Part shown: positions 1-6,708 of the stretch, piece after piece | How the letters are laid out: every line of letters starts with the position of its first letter | How positions within the stretch are numbered: the stretch's first letter is position 1 | Assembly: GCA_963677915.2 (NCBI GenBank) | Contig: CAXXGE010000037.1 | Location: 1-10,787, forward strand | Reading direction: 5' to 3' | From: G963677915 sp963677915 | Lineage (GTDB): Bacteria > Bacillota > Clostridia > Lachnospirales > Vallitaleaceae | DNA: 10,787 nt | The notes under the pieces: generated by a model | What the model was told of the DNA's origin: nothing | Databases searched by the model: none | Seen by the model: the letters and a program-made list of their open reading frames with translations, nothing else | Position numbers and translations under genes: made by a program

Positions 1-372
1 GGCAATGAAGAAGCTTCAAGGCTTTCCGGTATCCGAGTAGGCTATACAAAATATCTTGTCTATGCACTTTCAGGATTATTCGCTGGCCTCGCTGGTATCG
101 TTATGCTGTCCCGTACCAACTCGGCTCAACCGACTGCGGGTCTGGGATATGAATTCGACGTTATCACATGCGTTGTCTTGGGTGGCGTTTCTATCTCGGG
201 TGGATTCGGGAAAATGTCCAATGTCGTTGCCGGCGTTTTGATTATTGGTATACTGACAAACGGCATGGTACTTATGAATGTTTCAACTTATATGCAGATG
301 ATTGTAAAAGGTATCGTCCTTGCTTTTGCTGTTGGTTTTGACAGCTATCAAAAAATACGGGCAGCTAACTAA
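1..372 (+). CDS. Sugar ABC transporter permease, RbsC-type, C-terminal part
   Basis: Open from the first base in frame 1 and ending at TAA 370-372, so the window holds only the last 123 residues. The start GNEEASRLSGI, then YALSGLFAGLAGI, SRTNSAQPTAGLGYE and VVLGGVSISGG, are the conserved C-terminal blocks of the BPD_transp_2 family (RbsC/XylH/AraH-like membrane permeases of ribose-type sugar importers). Three hydrophobic stretches remain. In this family the permease sits in the cytoplasmic membrane with an RbsA-type ATPase and a periplasmic-type binding protein; both would lie upstream, outside the window. It ends 24 bases before a polyol dehydrogenase, so it is probably co-transcribed with it. 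The substrate is inferred from the neighbours to be a polyol or related sugar. The visible part is intact. Confidence 0.9.
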   Translation, partial: GNEEASRLSGIRVGYTKYLVYALSGLFAGLAGIVMLSRTNSAQPTAGLGYEFDVITCVVLGGVSISGGFGKMSNVVAGVLIIGILTNGMVLMNVSTYMQMIVKGIVLAFAVGFDSYQKIRAAN

Positions 373-396
373 CAACTACTTGATAGGAGAATTGCT

Positions 397-1443
397 ATGA
401 AAGAAAAAATGATACAGGAGCTGATGATTGCTCCGGGTGAAATAGAATTCAGAGAAGTGCCTGTTCCTGAGGTAAAGTCTGGAGAAGTTATGGTCAAGAT
501 GCAGAGAATTGGCGTGTGCGGAAGCGATATACATGTTTTTCACGGCAAGCATCCCTACGTTACATACCCTATAACCCAAGGCCATGAAGTGTCAGGTGAA
601 ATAGTTATAATCGGTACTGATGTTAGCAGCCTTGCGGTTGGGCAGAAAGTAACGATCGAACCGCAGGAATATTGCGGGGAATGCCATCCTTGCAGAAATG
701 GCAAATACAATCTATGTGAGAACCTGAAGGTTATGGGATTTCAGACGACCGGTTCAGCCAGCGAGTATTTTGTTGTCGATGCTTCAAAGGTTACACCGTT
801 ACCTGACAGTATGTCCTTTGATGAAGGTGCCATGATTGAGCCGGTGGCTGTAACCGTTCATGCATGCAGGCGTGTTGGTGATTTAACTGGAAAGAAAGTA
901 GCGGTTATGGGTGCAGGTCCTATCGGCATACTGTTGTCACAAACGCTGAAAGCATTTGGAGCAAGTGAAGTAGTGATTACAGATGTTTCCGAATACCGTC
1001 TAAAACTGGCTAAAGAGTGTGGTGTTGACTATGCGATCAATACCAAGGATAGGGACTTCGGTGAAGTTTTAGTTGAATGTTTTGGCAAGGATAAGGCTGA
1101 TATCATTTATGACTGTGCCGGCAACAACATAACGATGGGGCAAGCAATCGAAAACGCCAGAAAAGGAAGTATCATTATGTTGGTAGCTGTTTTTGCGGGT
1201 ATGGCAACGGTTGATCTTGCGAAACTGAATGATTCAGAACTAGATCTATACACTTCGATGATGTACAGACATGAAGACTATGTGGATGCCATAAAATTTG
1301 TTGAAGAAGGTAAGGTGAAACTAAAGCCGCTTATGAGCAAGCATTTTCCATTCAAGAACTATCTCGATGCATATAAATACATCGATGAAAACTACGAAAA
1401 AACGATGAAAGTACTGGTCGATGTAGCACCGAGCGAAAAGTAA
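397..1443 (+). CDS. Zinc-dependent polyol (sorbitol/L-iditol-like) dehydrogenase
   Basis: Full-length 348-residue medium-chain dehydrogenase; the family is usually 340-360. The ATG at 397 follows a GGAG site (385-390). The catalytic zinc site is complete: Cys41 in GVCGSD, His63-Glu64 in GHEVSGEI, and Glu148 in IEPVAV. The structural zinc site is Cys93, Cys96, Cys99 and Cys107. The Rossmann loop is GAGPIG (172-177), and the acidic residue after the second strand (VVITD) predicts NAD rather than NADP. Expected reaction: oxidation of a polyol secondary alcohol to a ketose in the cytoplasm. Position behind an RbsC-type permease and upstream of a ROK repressor and a fructokinase start supports a sorbitol-like role, but threonine, butanediol or other sugar-acid dehydrogenases share this fold, so the substrate is an inference. 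It appears intact, unlike its downstream paralogue. Confidence 0.88.
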   Translation: MKEKMIQELMIAPGEIEFREVPVPEVKSGEVMVKMQRIGVCGSDIHVFHGKHPYVTYPITQGHEVSGEIVIIGTDVSSLAVGQKVTIEPQEYCGECHPCRNGKYNLCENLKVMGFQTTGSASEYFVVDASKVTPLPDSMSFDEGAMIEPVAVTVHACRRVGDLTGKKVAVMGAGPIGILLSQTLKAFGASEVVITDVSEYRLKLAKECGVDYAINTKDRDFGEVLVECFGKDKADIIYDCAGNNITMGQAIENARKGSIIMLVAVFAGMATVDLAKLNDSELDLYTSMMYRHEDYVDAIKFVEEGKVKLKPLMSKHFPFKNYLDAYKYIDENYEKTMKVLVDVAPSEK

Positions 1444-2255
1444 GTTCATTGATGTCCACAAGCGTTAGCCCTAAATTTCATGAAGTATCATAATAATGAA
1501 AAGAGTGTGATAAAGTGAAAATGAAAGCGTTGGGCTATAACAGCCCGAAAATGTCAGTGTGCAAAATGAGGTTATTCCAGAAGTAGGTGAACATGATGTC
1601 TTGGTGAAGAACCTATACTGCGGAGTCTGCGGCACAGACATGCATATCTAAAGCGGTGAAGGTGGCGCTTTTGCAGTAACACTGAAGTTGATCATAGGAC
1701 ATGAATTATCTGGTATCGATGGACCCGAACAATTTCTGTGGTGAGTGCTACTATTGCAGGAGTGGAATGGAGCAGTTCTGTGAGAATATTACTGGAACAG
1801 GCACAACTATCGATGGAGGTTTCGCCCAGTACAAAGTAGCCAAGGAAAAACAGGTATTCAAGTTCGTGGATGGAACGGACCCGATTGATGCGGCGATGGC
1901 AGAACCTGTTTCCTGTTGTATACATGGTATCAACCTATGCAACATCAAGACCGGTGACCAAGTACTCATCATCGGAGGTGGACCCATCGGACTCATCATG
2001 ATGCAGCTTTGTCGATCCTACGAACGATGATGAGGACTCGATATTAAAGGGAAATTGCCAGAATATCAGTGCTGTTATCGAATGCGGCGGAAATGCACAT
2101 ACCATTGAAAGCGCAATACAGTGGACAGGTAAAAGTGCAACAATAATGATGTTTGGTCTGACAGGTCCAGACCAGACGGTCATAATCAAGCCGGATATTA
2201 TATTCAAGAAGGAACTTAAGACAACATCTTCGTTTATTAATCCCTATACTTTAAC

Positions 2256-3053
2256 ATAATTCAGCGAGAATTCCCCCTCCTCCATAGGTGGCGGGATGAA
2301 TCGCCTTTTCCTAAAAAATACGTAAATATGTTCCCTATAAATGTGGGAGGTGTGTTCTATGGTAAAACAAAAGGGTTACCGGTATCGGCTAAAGCCTACA
2401 ACCAAGCAGAGGCAGAACTTGAATCAGGCTTTTGGCTGTGCCAGGAAGCTCTACAACTTCTACGTGGACGACCTGTACCGGCAATTGGAAGCCCGTGCTT
2501 ATGAGTCCGGGAGGATAGACAATGTATCCGTGAAGGAAGCCTCGGCGGTAAAGCAACTGTTTCCCTACATGAAGGATGTGGACAGCCTCGCCTTTGCCAA
2601 TGTGAAGCAGAACTTCACCAAAGCCATCAGCCAATTCAACAACAAGCACGGCAACACCTATAAGAAGCGGTCTCGGAAGTGGGTCAAGACCAAAGGGCAT
2701 GTACTGACATTCAGTGACCTGAAGGGCCGGGGCAAGGTTCTCATCAAGCTGGACAAGTGGTTCCCGTCCAGCAAGACCTGTTCGGATTGTGGTGCCATGC
2801 ATGAGCATCTTGAGTTGTCGGACAGAATATTTGCCTGTCCGGAATGCGCTCTGGTAATCGGAAGGGACCATAATGCAGCCATCAACATTAGACAACAGGG
2901 CATCGTCATGTTGCTGTCGATAGACTGACATGAATACATATAACAAAACCGTTGGGACTACGGAGTTAGCCTGATCAATTAGTTGTCGGTAGACAACTCT
3001 ACTCAGGAAGCCCCCACTTCACAGCTTTTAGCGAAAGTGGTGGGTGAGTTCAC
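2256..3053 (+). mobile_element. IS605/IS1341-type TnpB element, copy 1 (internally deleted)
   Basis: The left end begins ATAATTCAGCGAG immediately after the target TTTAAC (2250-2255). The same junction sequence is seen at 4710-4715 and 10091-10096. The right end is ...GTGAGTTCAC at 3053: it is shared with the copy ending at 6833, and the boundary at 3053 is the one that restores the interrupted dehydrogenase frame (PYTL-T-RAVAII). There is no target duplication, as in the single-strand IS200/IS605 family. The left end carries a small hairpin (GGCG 2290-2293, CGCC 2302-2305) and the right end a larger one (3011-3044). Cargo is a truncated tnpB only; no tnpA is present, so movement would need a transposase supplied elsewhere. 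TTTAAC matches the kind of site used by IS605 relatives (from memory). Confidence 0.88.
2359..2928 (+). pseudogene. tnpB: tnpB remnant, copy 1: RuvC core deleted, frame kept
   Basis: The start is ATG 2359 (MVKQKGYRYRLKPT), chosen over an upstream in-frame ATG at 2341 because GGGAGGTG lies 6 bases before it. The product would be 189 residues against about 370-400 for TnpB. It keeps the N-terminal helical/WED region (1 to about 115), then at about residue 123 (LTFSDLKG/RGKVLIKL) joins directly to the C-terminal part: zinc ribbon Cys141, Cys144, Cys160, Cys163 and the RuvC-III motif RDHNAA (Asp170). The deletion removes the RuvC-I Asp (GLDYA in copy 2) and RuvC-II Glu (VVVEDLDL), so it cannot be a nuclease. 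The deletion is in frame, so a short protein may be made. The junction lies between GAAGGACCG-like and GGAGGACAG-like sequences, suggesting slippage or microhomology repair. Confidence 0.85.
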
Positions 3054-3073
3054 AAGGGCGGTTGCAATTATTG
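2929..3073 (+). ncRNA. Candidate omega-RNA (reRNA) of TnpB copy 1 with guide
   Basis: The right end of TnpB elements encodes the guide RNA, which reads out of the element into flanking DNA. Structure seen here: CCGT/ACGG hairpin (2949-2952, 2960-2963); a nested pair with outer CCTGA/TCAGG (2970-2974, 3003-3007) and inner AGTTGTC/GACAACT closing a GGTA loop (2981-2998); then a hairpin CCC-CCACTT/AAGTGG-T-GGG (3011-3044). The scaffold ends at 3053 and the following bases (from 3054, AAGGGCGGTTGC...) would be the guide. It is kept in copy 2 with the same stems. The 5' boundary is uncertain, since in known examples the RNA starts inside or near the tnpB 3' end. The guide length of about 20 is assumed. 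Confidence 0.65.
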
Positions 3074-3149
3074 AAGATAGCTACAGAATCTTTGAAGATG
3101 AATAGTTCAGTGGCAAAGGGAAATTAGTAGTCAAACTTAAAAATCACTA

Positions 3150-3293
3150 AGAGAAAAGGGGGAGATGGCTCCACTTGGGCGAACGAGTAGACCTGAAGAG
3201 TTGCCGGCAATTTCAGTTATTCTTGCTGGGGACAGCAGTGATTTTACAACGGGATCTGACTTTGTTATTGATGGCGCTTTCACCTGTATATAA
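3150..3293 (+). pseudogene. Short-chain dehydrogenase (SDR), C-terminal remnant
   Basis: In the frame of ATG 3165 the translation reads MAPLGRTSRPEELPAISVIL then AGDSSDFTTGSDFVIDGAF, ending TCI-TAA at 3291-3293 (42 codons). This is the classic end of an SDR: PLGR-x-x-x-PEE, an A-x-D-x-S-x-F-x-TG block, and a VDGG-like end in which the second Gly is Ala. The rest of the ~250-residue enzyme, including the Rossmann and YxxxK active site, is absent. A few codons upstream (REKGE) could also belong. A GGGGGAG sequence precedes the internal ATG, but a 42-residue peptide without cofactor or active site cannot be an enzyme. SDR polyol dehydrogenases commonly sit in sugar-alcohol loci, consistent with the neighbours; which substrate cannot be told. 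Confidence 0.8.
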
Positions 3294-3310
3294 GTTACAT
3301 TCGATTGATA

Positions 3311-3339
3311 TTGTTTTCGATAGTCTTGCGTGCTATACT
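3311..3339 (+). promoter_or_regulatory. Predicted promoter of the ROK regulator
   Basis: TTGTTT (3311-3316), a 17-base spacer, then TATACT (3334-3339) preceded by TGC, an extended -10. It lies about 40 bases before the regulator ATG and after the dead SDR tail, so the regulator can be expressed independently of the decayed operon. No convincing operator palindrome was seen; AGTA-N7-TACT at 3343-3357 is a weak candidate. Confidence 0.5.
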
Positions 3340-3377
3340 TACAGTAAAATAGATACTTTAATAAAGAGGCGCGAGAT

Positions 3378-4538
3378 ATGACAAGAAAAAGAGCGAGCAA
3401 CATTGAAGTAAAAAAAATAAACCGGAATCGGGTATTCAGATTTGTAAACAACAGGGAGCATGCAAGCAAACCAGAAATTGCAGCTGCATTAGGCTTAAGT
3501 ACGCCGACAGTTCTTCAGATTATCAATGAATTTATTGATGAAGGCATAGTCGTTGAAGTCGGAGAATATGCATCAACTGGTGGGCGGAAAGCGGCCGCTA
3601 TTGCATCAATTAAAGATAAATATTGTGCGTTGGGAGTGGATATCACACAAAATCACATTGGATTCGCTTTGACGGACCTATCTGGTGATGTTCTAAAGCA
3701 CAAGAGGATACATTTTCCATATAGGAATGATGAAGACTATTATCAGGAGTTTGCAAAAAAAGTTAATTCCTTTATGGAAGAGAATGCTATAGATGGCAGT
3801 GAGTTTCTTGGCTTTGGTATTTCCCTGCCTGGCATTATCGACAGCAATAGAAAAATGCTCATTTATTCTCATACCCTTAATGTGAGGAATCTGAGTTTGT
3901 CAAGATTTTCTGACGTATTGCAGGGAGAAAGCAAGTTCATTAATGATGCCAATGCGGCAGCAGTTGCAGAACTCTACCACCTTACAGACAGGAAGGATAC
4001 AGTTTATCTGTCGCTGAGTAATAGTGTCGGAGGCGCGATAATCAAGACCAACCATGATGACTTTGGAAGTGCAGGAATCAAGGATCTTCTAGATATGGGG
4101 ACAAACGGCAGAGCGGGTGAATTCGGCCACATGACACTTGTACCGGATGGTGATGAATGCTACTGTGGTAAAAAAGGTTGTATGGATGCGTACTGTAACG
4201 CAAAGATACTCGCAGCATTGACTGACAATAAACTTGAAACTTTTTTCGAAAAGCTTGCTTTAGACGGTGATGAATTTAAGAAACAATGGGATAGCTACCT
4301 TGATTATCTGGCTATTTCCGTTAATAACTTACGCATGGCATTTGATTGCCGAATCATCATAGGTGGTTATGTTGGTAGCCATATAGAGCCGTATATAGAC
4401 AGTCTTAGAGAGAGAGCTGAGAAAAGGAACACCTTTGAAGCGGATGCTTCCTATATAGATGCATGTGTATATAAAGTGGAGTCATCAGCTTTGGGGGCTG
4501 CTCTTACGCAGATTGATGCATTCATTAGCAATATATAG
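3378..4538 (+). CDS. ROK-family transcriptional repressor (NagC/XylR/Mlc type)
   Basis: 386 residues, normal length, with a GAGG site (3365-3368) before ATG 3378. The N-terminus (about 15-65) is a winged helix-turn-helix: NRVFRFVNN, then KPEIAAALGLSTPTVLQIIN and a wing rich in Gly (YASTGGRKAA). From about residue 82 a ROK sugar-kinase-like domain follows. The ATP-binding DxGGT motif is replaced by GVDITQNHIG, which says regulator rather than kinase. The ROK zinc site is complete: His251 in GHMTL, Cys261, Cys263 and Cys268 in CYCGKKGC. In this family binding of a sugar or its phosphate releases the repressor from DNA. Just downstream (29 bases) begins a fructokinase, and upstream is the polyol dehydrogenase locus, so these are the likely targets. 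It is intact while most of its presumed regulon is broken. Confidence 0.9.
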   Translation: MTRKRASNIEVKKINRNRVFRFVNNREHASKPEIAAALGLSTPTVLQIINEFIDEGIVVEVGEYASTGGRKAAAIASIKDKYCALGVDITQNHIGFALTDLSGDVLKHKRIHFPYRNDEDYYQEFAKKVNSFMEENAIDGSEFLGFGISLPGIIDSNRKMLIYSHTLNVRNLSLSRFSDVLQGESKFINDANAAAVAELYHLTDRKDTVYLSLSNSVGGAIIKTNHDDFGSAGIKDLLDMGTNGRAGEFGHMTLVPDGDECYCGKKGCMDAYCNAKILAALTDNKLETFFEKLALDGDEFKKQWDSYLDYLAISVNNLRMAFDCRIIIGGYVGSHIEPYIDSLRERAEKRNTFEADASYIDACVYKVESSALGAALTQIDAFISNI

Positions 4539-4567
4539 TTGTTTGAGTATGAATAAAGGAGAAATAC

Positions 4568-4715
4568 ATGGATAGACTAATAGGTGCTATCGAAGCAGGA
4601 GGAACGAAGTTCGTCTGTGCGGTAGCGGGATGAAAACCTGAATATTATCGACAGAATGACGACGCCTACCCTGGAGCCTGCAAAGACGCTGGAGGAATCC
4701 ATCGCCTTTTTTAAC
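4568..4715 (+). pseudogene. ROK fructokinase, N-terminal remnant cut by TnpB element
   Basis: ATG 4568 with AAAGGAG (4556-4562) starts MDRLIGAIEAGGTKFVCAVA, the diagnostic N-terminus of ROK fructokinases (GAIEAGGTKF phosphate-binding loop). A one-base loss around 4626-4632 moves the reading into DENLNIIDRMTTPTLEPAKT and LEESIAFF, again family-typical. Coding ends at the TTTAAC target (4710-4715), where a TnpB element is inserted. The remaining ~240 residues are not found: the DNA beyond the element's right end (6834 onward) does not translate into fructokinase. Role when intact: ATP-dependent phosphorylation of fructose, the expected product of a sorbitol dehydrogenase, which ties the locus together. 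Two independent lesions make it nonfunctional. Confidence 0.85.
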
Positions 4716-4796
4716 ATAATTCAGCGAGAATTCCCCCTCCTCCATAGGTGGCGGGATGAATCGCCTTTTCCTAAAAAATACGTAAAAAAGCCATTC

Positions 4797-4819
4797 CATT
4801 TGACCCCAAAAGCTTATAA
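4797..4819 (+). repeat. Direct repeat, left copy, at edge of IS30 remnant
   Basis: CATTTGACCCCAAAAGCTTATAA. It recurs at 5626-5647 with one C fewer. The pair brackets the IS30 remnant and probably represents two transposon end sequences or a duplicated end. Confidence 0.75.
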
Positions 4820-4837
4820 GCTCAAATGAAAAACTAA

Positions 4838-5059
4838 CGTCCAGTTACCCGGAAGTTGCCTATTCATGCAGGATTAACTTCCGCTTTCGGCACTTAACAA
4901 GCACCGGAATATCGTCTATACTTACATTACAGGCTCACATCTATAGGTTTTCTTGCATGCCAATGAGGCATCTGAAAATAGTGTGCGAGACTAAATTCCA
5001 CATGCCTTTAGTGTAAGACTAAATTCTATACAGTGAAATCTGCCTGTGCTTATACTATT
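4838..5059. other. Non-coding stretch inside the IS30 remnant
   Basis: No reading frame with a family resemblance is visible. It has a perfect 8-base inverted repeat CGGAAGTT/AACTTCCG (4850-4857, 4876-4883, 18-base loop) without a T-run, and two copies of AGACTAAATTC (4988-4998, 5016-5026). The latter resemble, in inverted orientation, the doubled GGAATTTACT at 5592-5621, so this may be the true terminal-repeat region of the IS30 element. Confidence 0.45.
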
Positions 5060-5362
5060 TTATTTCAGTAGTTCTGGTTTCAAGAATACATCATCAGGAT
5101 CTATCTCTTTTAGATGTAAATGATGATGAAGCTTTTGATCCAGAAGAAGCCGGGACAGTTTATATGGCGTACAGCCATTGAGGCTGTCCCTTGCTTCGCT
5201 ATTGATATGATTCTGTAATAATGTCGCTTGTTCCTGGATCAATCCATCAAAGGATCGTCCTTTTGGTAAGACCAGGCGAATGTATTCATGATTTCTTTCA
5301 AGCATGCCTTTTTGCCACGAGCTGTAAGGGTCGCAATAGTAAAGCTTGGTTCCCGCACAGGC
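5060..5362 (-). pseudogene. IS30-family transposase, C-terminal fragment
   Basis: On the minus strand the frame reads from about 5350 GTKLYYCDPYSSWQKGMLER then NHEYIRLVLPKGRSFDGL, NHINSEARDSLNGCTPY and ends PDDVFLKPELLK. DPYSSWQKG-x-x-E-x-NH is the block holding the last catalytic Glu of the IS30 DDE transposase, and SLNG-x-TPY is the usual C-terminal signature. Only about 95-100 of roughly 320-390 residues remain; the helix-turn-helix and the two catalytic Asp residues are absent. Upstream on the same strand lies a GC-rich stretch unrelated to the transposase, so the gene was cut there. It cannot act as a transposase. Confidence 0.85.
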
Positions 5363-5402
5363 AGGCAATCAACTGTGCCTACATTATACAGGAAAAAAGT
5401 GA

Positions 5403-5421
5403 TGTTGGGGCTCCGCCCCAA
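5403..5421 (-). terminator. Possible Rho-independent terminator (minus strand)
   Basis: A perfect stem TTGGGGC/GCCCCAA with a 3-base loop (5405-5421). On the minus strand it is followed after six bases by TTTTTT (complement of 5393-5398). It would end the 48-codon minus-strand frame just upstream. The gap before the T-run weakens the call. Confidence 0.4.
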
Positions 5422-5444
5422 ACCCCGGCCTCGGCGGCGCCAGG

Positions 5445-5591
5445 TCAGCAGCTGAAACTGCTAACCGGTATCAAGGCTTTTGGGTTCTTGAGGCAGCCAA
5501 GGGTCGCGATAAACGAGCTGCGCTCGCCCTTGACTGCCGGGGTGCGAGTTGGCTGACCAGAAACACGTGCAATAGTAACTTCCATACCCAT
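5445..5591 (-). CDS. Unrecognised 48-residue GC-rich reading frame
   Basis: Minus strand, ATG at 5591 (or 5585), stop at 5445. It reads MGMEVTIARVSGQPTRTPAV then KGERSSFIATLGCLKNPK and ALIPVSSFSC. A good ribosome site (GAAGGAG, complement of about 5600-5606) stands 8 bases before ATG 5591, and a GC-rich hairpin plus T-run follows it. The DNA is clearly richer in GC than everything around it, and a 7-base inverted repeat GGTCAGC/GCTGACC (5443-5449, 5552-5558) spans most of it. It sits where the 5' part of the IS30 transposase should be. I do not recognise a functional family. It may be a mobile GC-rich repeat that happens to be open, with translation start signals borrowed from the lost transposase. 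Confidence 0.3.
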   Translation of the reverse strand: MGMEVTIARVSGQPTRTPAVKGERSSFIATLGCLKNPKALIPVSSFSC

Positions 5592-5625
5592 GGAATTTAC
5601 TCCTTCAAAACGGAATTTACTATTT

Positions 5626-5647
5626 CATTTGACCCAAAAGCTTATAA
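5626..5647 (+). repeat. Direct repeat, right copy, at edge of IS30 remnant
   Basis: CATTTGACCCAAAAGCTTATAA, one base shorter than 4797-4819. Just downstream TATAAT (5665-5670) could serve as a -10 for the tnpB remnant, and a 12-base palindrome GAACATATGTTC (5672-5683) is formed across the junction with the TnpB element. Confidence 0.7.
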
Positions 5648-5708
5648 AATAAGCCTTTATATGATATAATAGAACATATGTTCCCTATAAATGTTGGAGG
5701 TGTGTTCT

Positions 5709-6708
5709 ATGGTAAAACAAAAGGGTTACCGGTATCGGCTAAAGCCTACAACCAAGCAGAGGCAGAACTTGAATCAGGCTTTTGGCTGTGCCAGGAAGCT
5801 CTACAACTTCTACGTGGACGACCTGTACCGGCAATTGGAAGCCCGTGGTTATGAGTCCGGGAGGATAGACAATGTATCCGTGCGACTTTTCGTTCACCAC
5901 CAACAACCAGAAAGGCACCGTCAAGCTCTTCAGTGACCTGAAGGACCGAAAGACCTATATCAAGATACCGAAACTGAAAACGCCGATACATATTGTCATG
6001 CATCGTGCTCCGATAGCCGGTTCGGTGATCAAGTCTGCGACCATCAGCATGGATATTCTGGGAAACTATGATATCTCCATTCTGCTGGAGTATGACGACG
6101 CTCCGGTTATGCCTTTTATCATGTCCACCAGCAAGATTGTAGGCCTTGATTATGCCCAGCAGGACTTCTGTGTCGATTCAGAGGGTGAGACAGCCAATTA
6201 CCCTCATTTCTACCGACAGCAGGAAGACAAGCTGGTCAAGGAACAACGTAAACTGTCACGCAAGCAGTTCAAATCTGCCAACTGGATCAAACAAAAGAAA
6301 AAGGTATCAAGGCTACAGAGCAAAATCAAACGGCAGCGCTTGGACTGGCTGCACAAGAAGGCATACCGTCTTGCCGAAGACTGCGATGCTGTCGTTGTGG
6401 AAGATCTGGATCTTCGCAGTCTGGCCCAGTGCCTCAATCTTGGTAAGAACCTGCATGACAACGGCTTCGGCATGTTTCGAAACATGCTCGCCTACAAGCT
6501 GGAGGACAGGGGCAAGGTTCTCATCAAGCTGGACAAGTGGTTCCCGTCCAGCAAGACCTGTTCGGATTGTGGTGCCATGCATGAGCATCTTGAGTTGTCG
6601 GACAGAATATTTGCCTGTCCGGAATGCGGTCTGGTAATCGGAAGGGACCATAATGCAGCCATCAACATTAGTCAACAGGGCATCGTCATGTTGCTGTCGA
6701 TAGACTGA
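5709..6708 (+). pseudogene. tnpB: tnpB remnant, copy 2: N-terminal deletion with frameshift, RuvC core kept
   Basis: Start ATG 5709 with a GGAGGTG site gives the same N-terminus as copy 1 up to GRIDNVSV. There (about 5881) a deletion joins CGACTTTTCG out of frame and the reading ends at 5936. The rest is open in another frame (5872-6708, 278 codons): SFTTNNQKGTVKLFSDLKD, IPKLKTPI, then RuvC-I GLDYAQQDF (Asp), the Arg/Lys-rich helical segment, RuvC-II VVVEDLDL (Glu), the zinc ribbon CSDCG...CPECG, and RuvC-III GRDHNAAINI (Asp). All catalytic residues are thus present, but about 60-90 N-terminal residues used for TAM and RNA recognition are lost or out of frame. There is no ribosome site before the internal ATG 5872. 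Copy 1 keeps the segment missing here, so a full protein can be pieced together from the two. Confidence 0.85.

Larger units (their letters stand above)
1515..3150 (+). pseudogene. Second zinc-dependent dehydrogenase, broken and interrupted by a TnpB element
   Basis: Remains of a paralogue of the preceding gene. Start GTG 1515 or ATG 1521 gives MKALGYNSPK. A two-base (TG) expansion near 1559-1562 shifts the frame into QNEVIPEVGEHDVLVKN and CGVCGTDMHI. A TAA at 1649-1651 replaces the expected Tyr codon (MHI-Y-SGEGG). After GHELSG about 20 residues are deleted at roughly 1709, and the frame resumes at SMDPNNFCGECYYC (structural zinc site) and continues to GGGPIGLIMMQL. A second deletion near 2014 removes about 30 residues of the Rossmann fold before VDPTNDDEDS. 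It then runs through AVIECGGNAHT to INPYTLT, where the transposon at 2256-3053 interrupts it. The 3' end resumes at 3054 with RAVAIIEDSYRIF and, past another stop at 3103, GKGKLVVKLKNH. Every piece matches the family in order, so the identity is secure and the gene is dead. Confidence 0.88.
4787..5675. mobile_element. IS30-family element remnant nested in TnpB copy 2
   Basis: The insert contains the C-terminus of an IS30-type transposase on the minus strand (5060-5362) and IR-like ends: TCAAATGAAAAACTAA at 4822-4837 against, on the opposite strand, TCAAATGAAATAGTAAATTCC (5612-5632 complement). A 22-23-base direct repeat differing by one C lies near both edges (4797-4819 and 5626-5647). The left copy joins a perfect 12-base palindrome AGCTTATAAGCT (4811-4822). 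An IS30 element is usually 1-1.2 kb with one long transposase; here most of the transposase is gone, so it is a decayed or rearranged copy. A target duplication is not evident at the edges. Exact ends are uncertain. Confidence 0.6.

Noticed and set aside
56..241. 61-residue plus-strand frame
   Set aside because: It overlaps the ABC permease in another frame; the permease frame has clear family motifs across the same bases.
1701..2030. Intact 109-residue dehydrogenase-like gene
   Set aside because: The ATG is within the GHELSG codons of the broken dehydrogenase and the frame is only its middle third, bounded by deletions.
2359..2928. Copy 1 tnpB as a nuclease-dead RNA-guided repressor (TldR-like)
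   Set aside because: TldR proteins keep the full TnpB fold with point losses in RuvC. Here about 200 residues are deleted, and the other copies show unrelated random deletions, which points to decay.
5221..5556. 111-residue plus-strand frame
   Set aside because: It is antisense to the IS30 transposase fragment and runs on through the GC-rich stretch, with no family resemblance or ribosome site.
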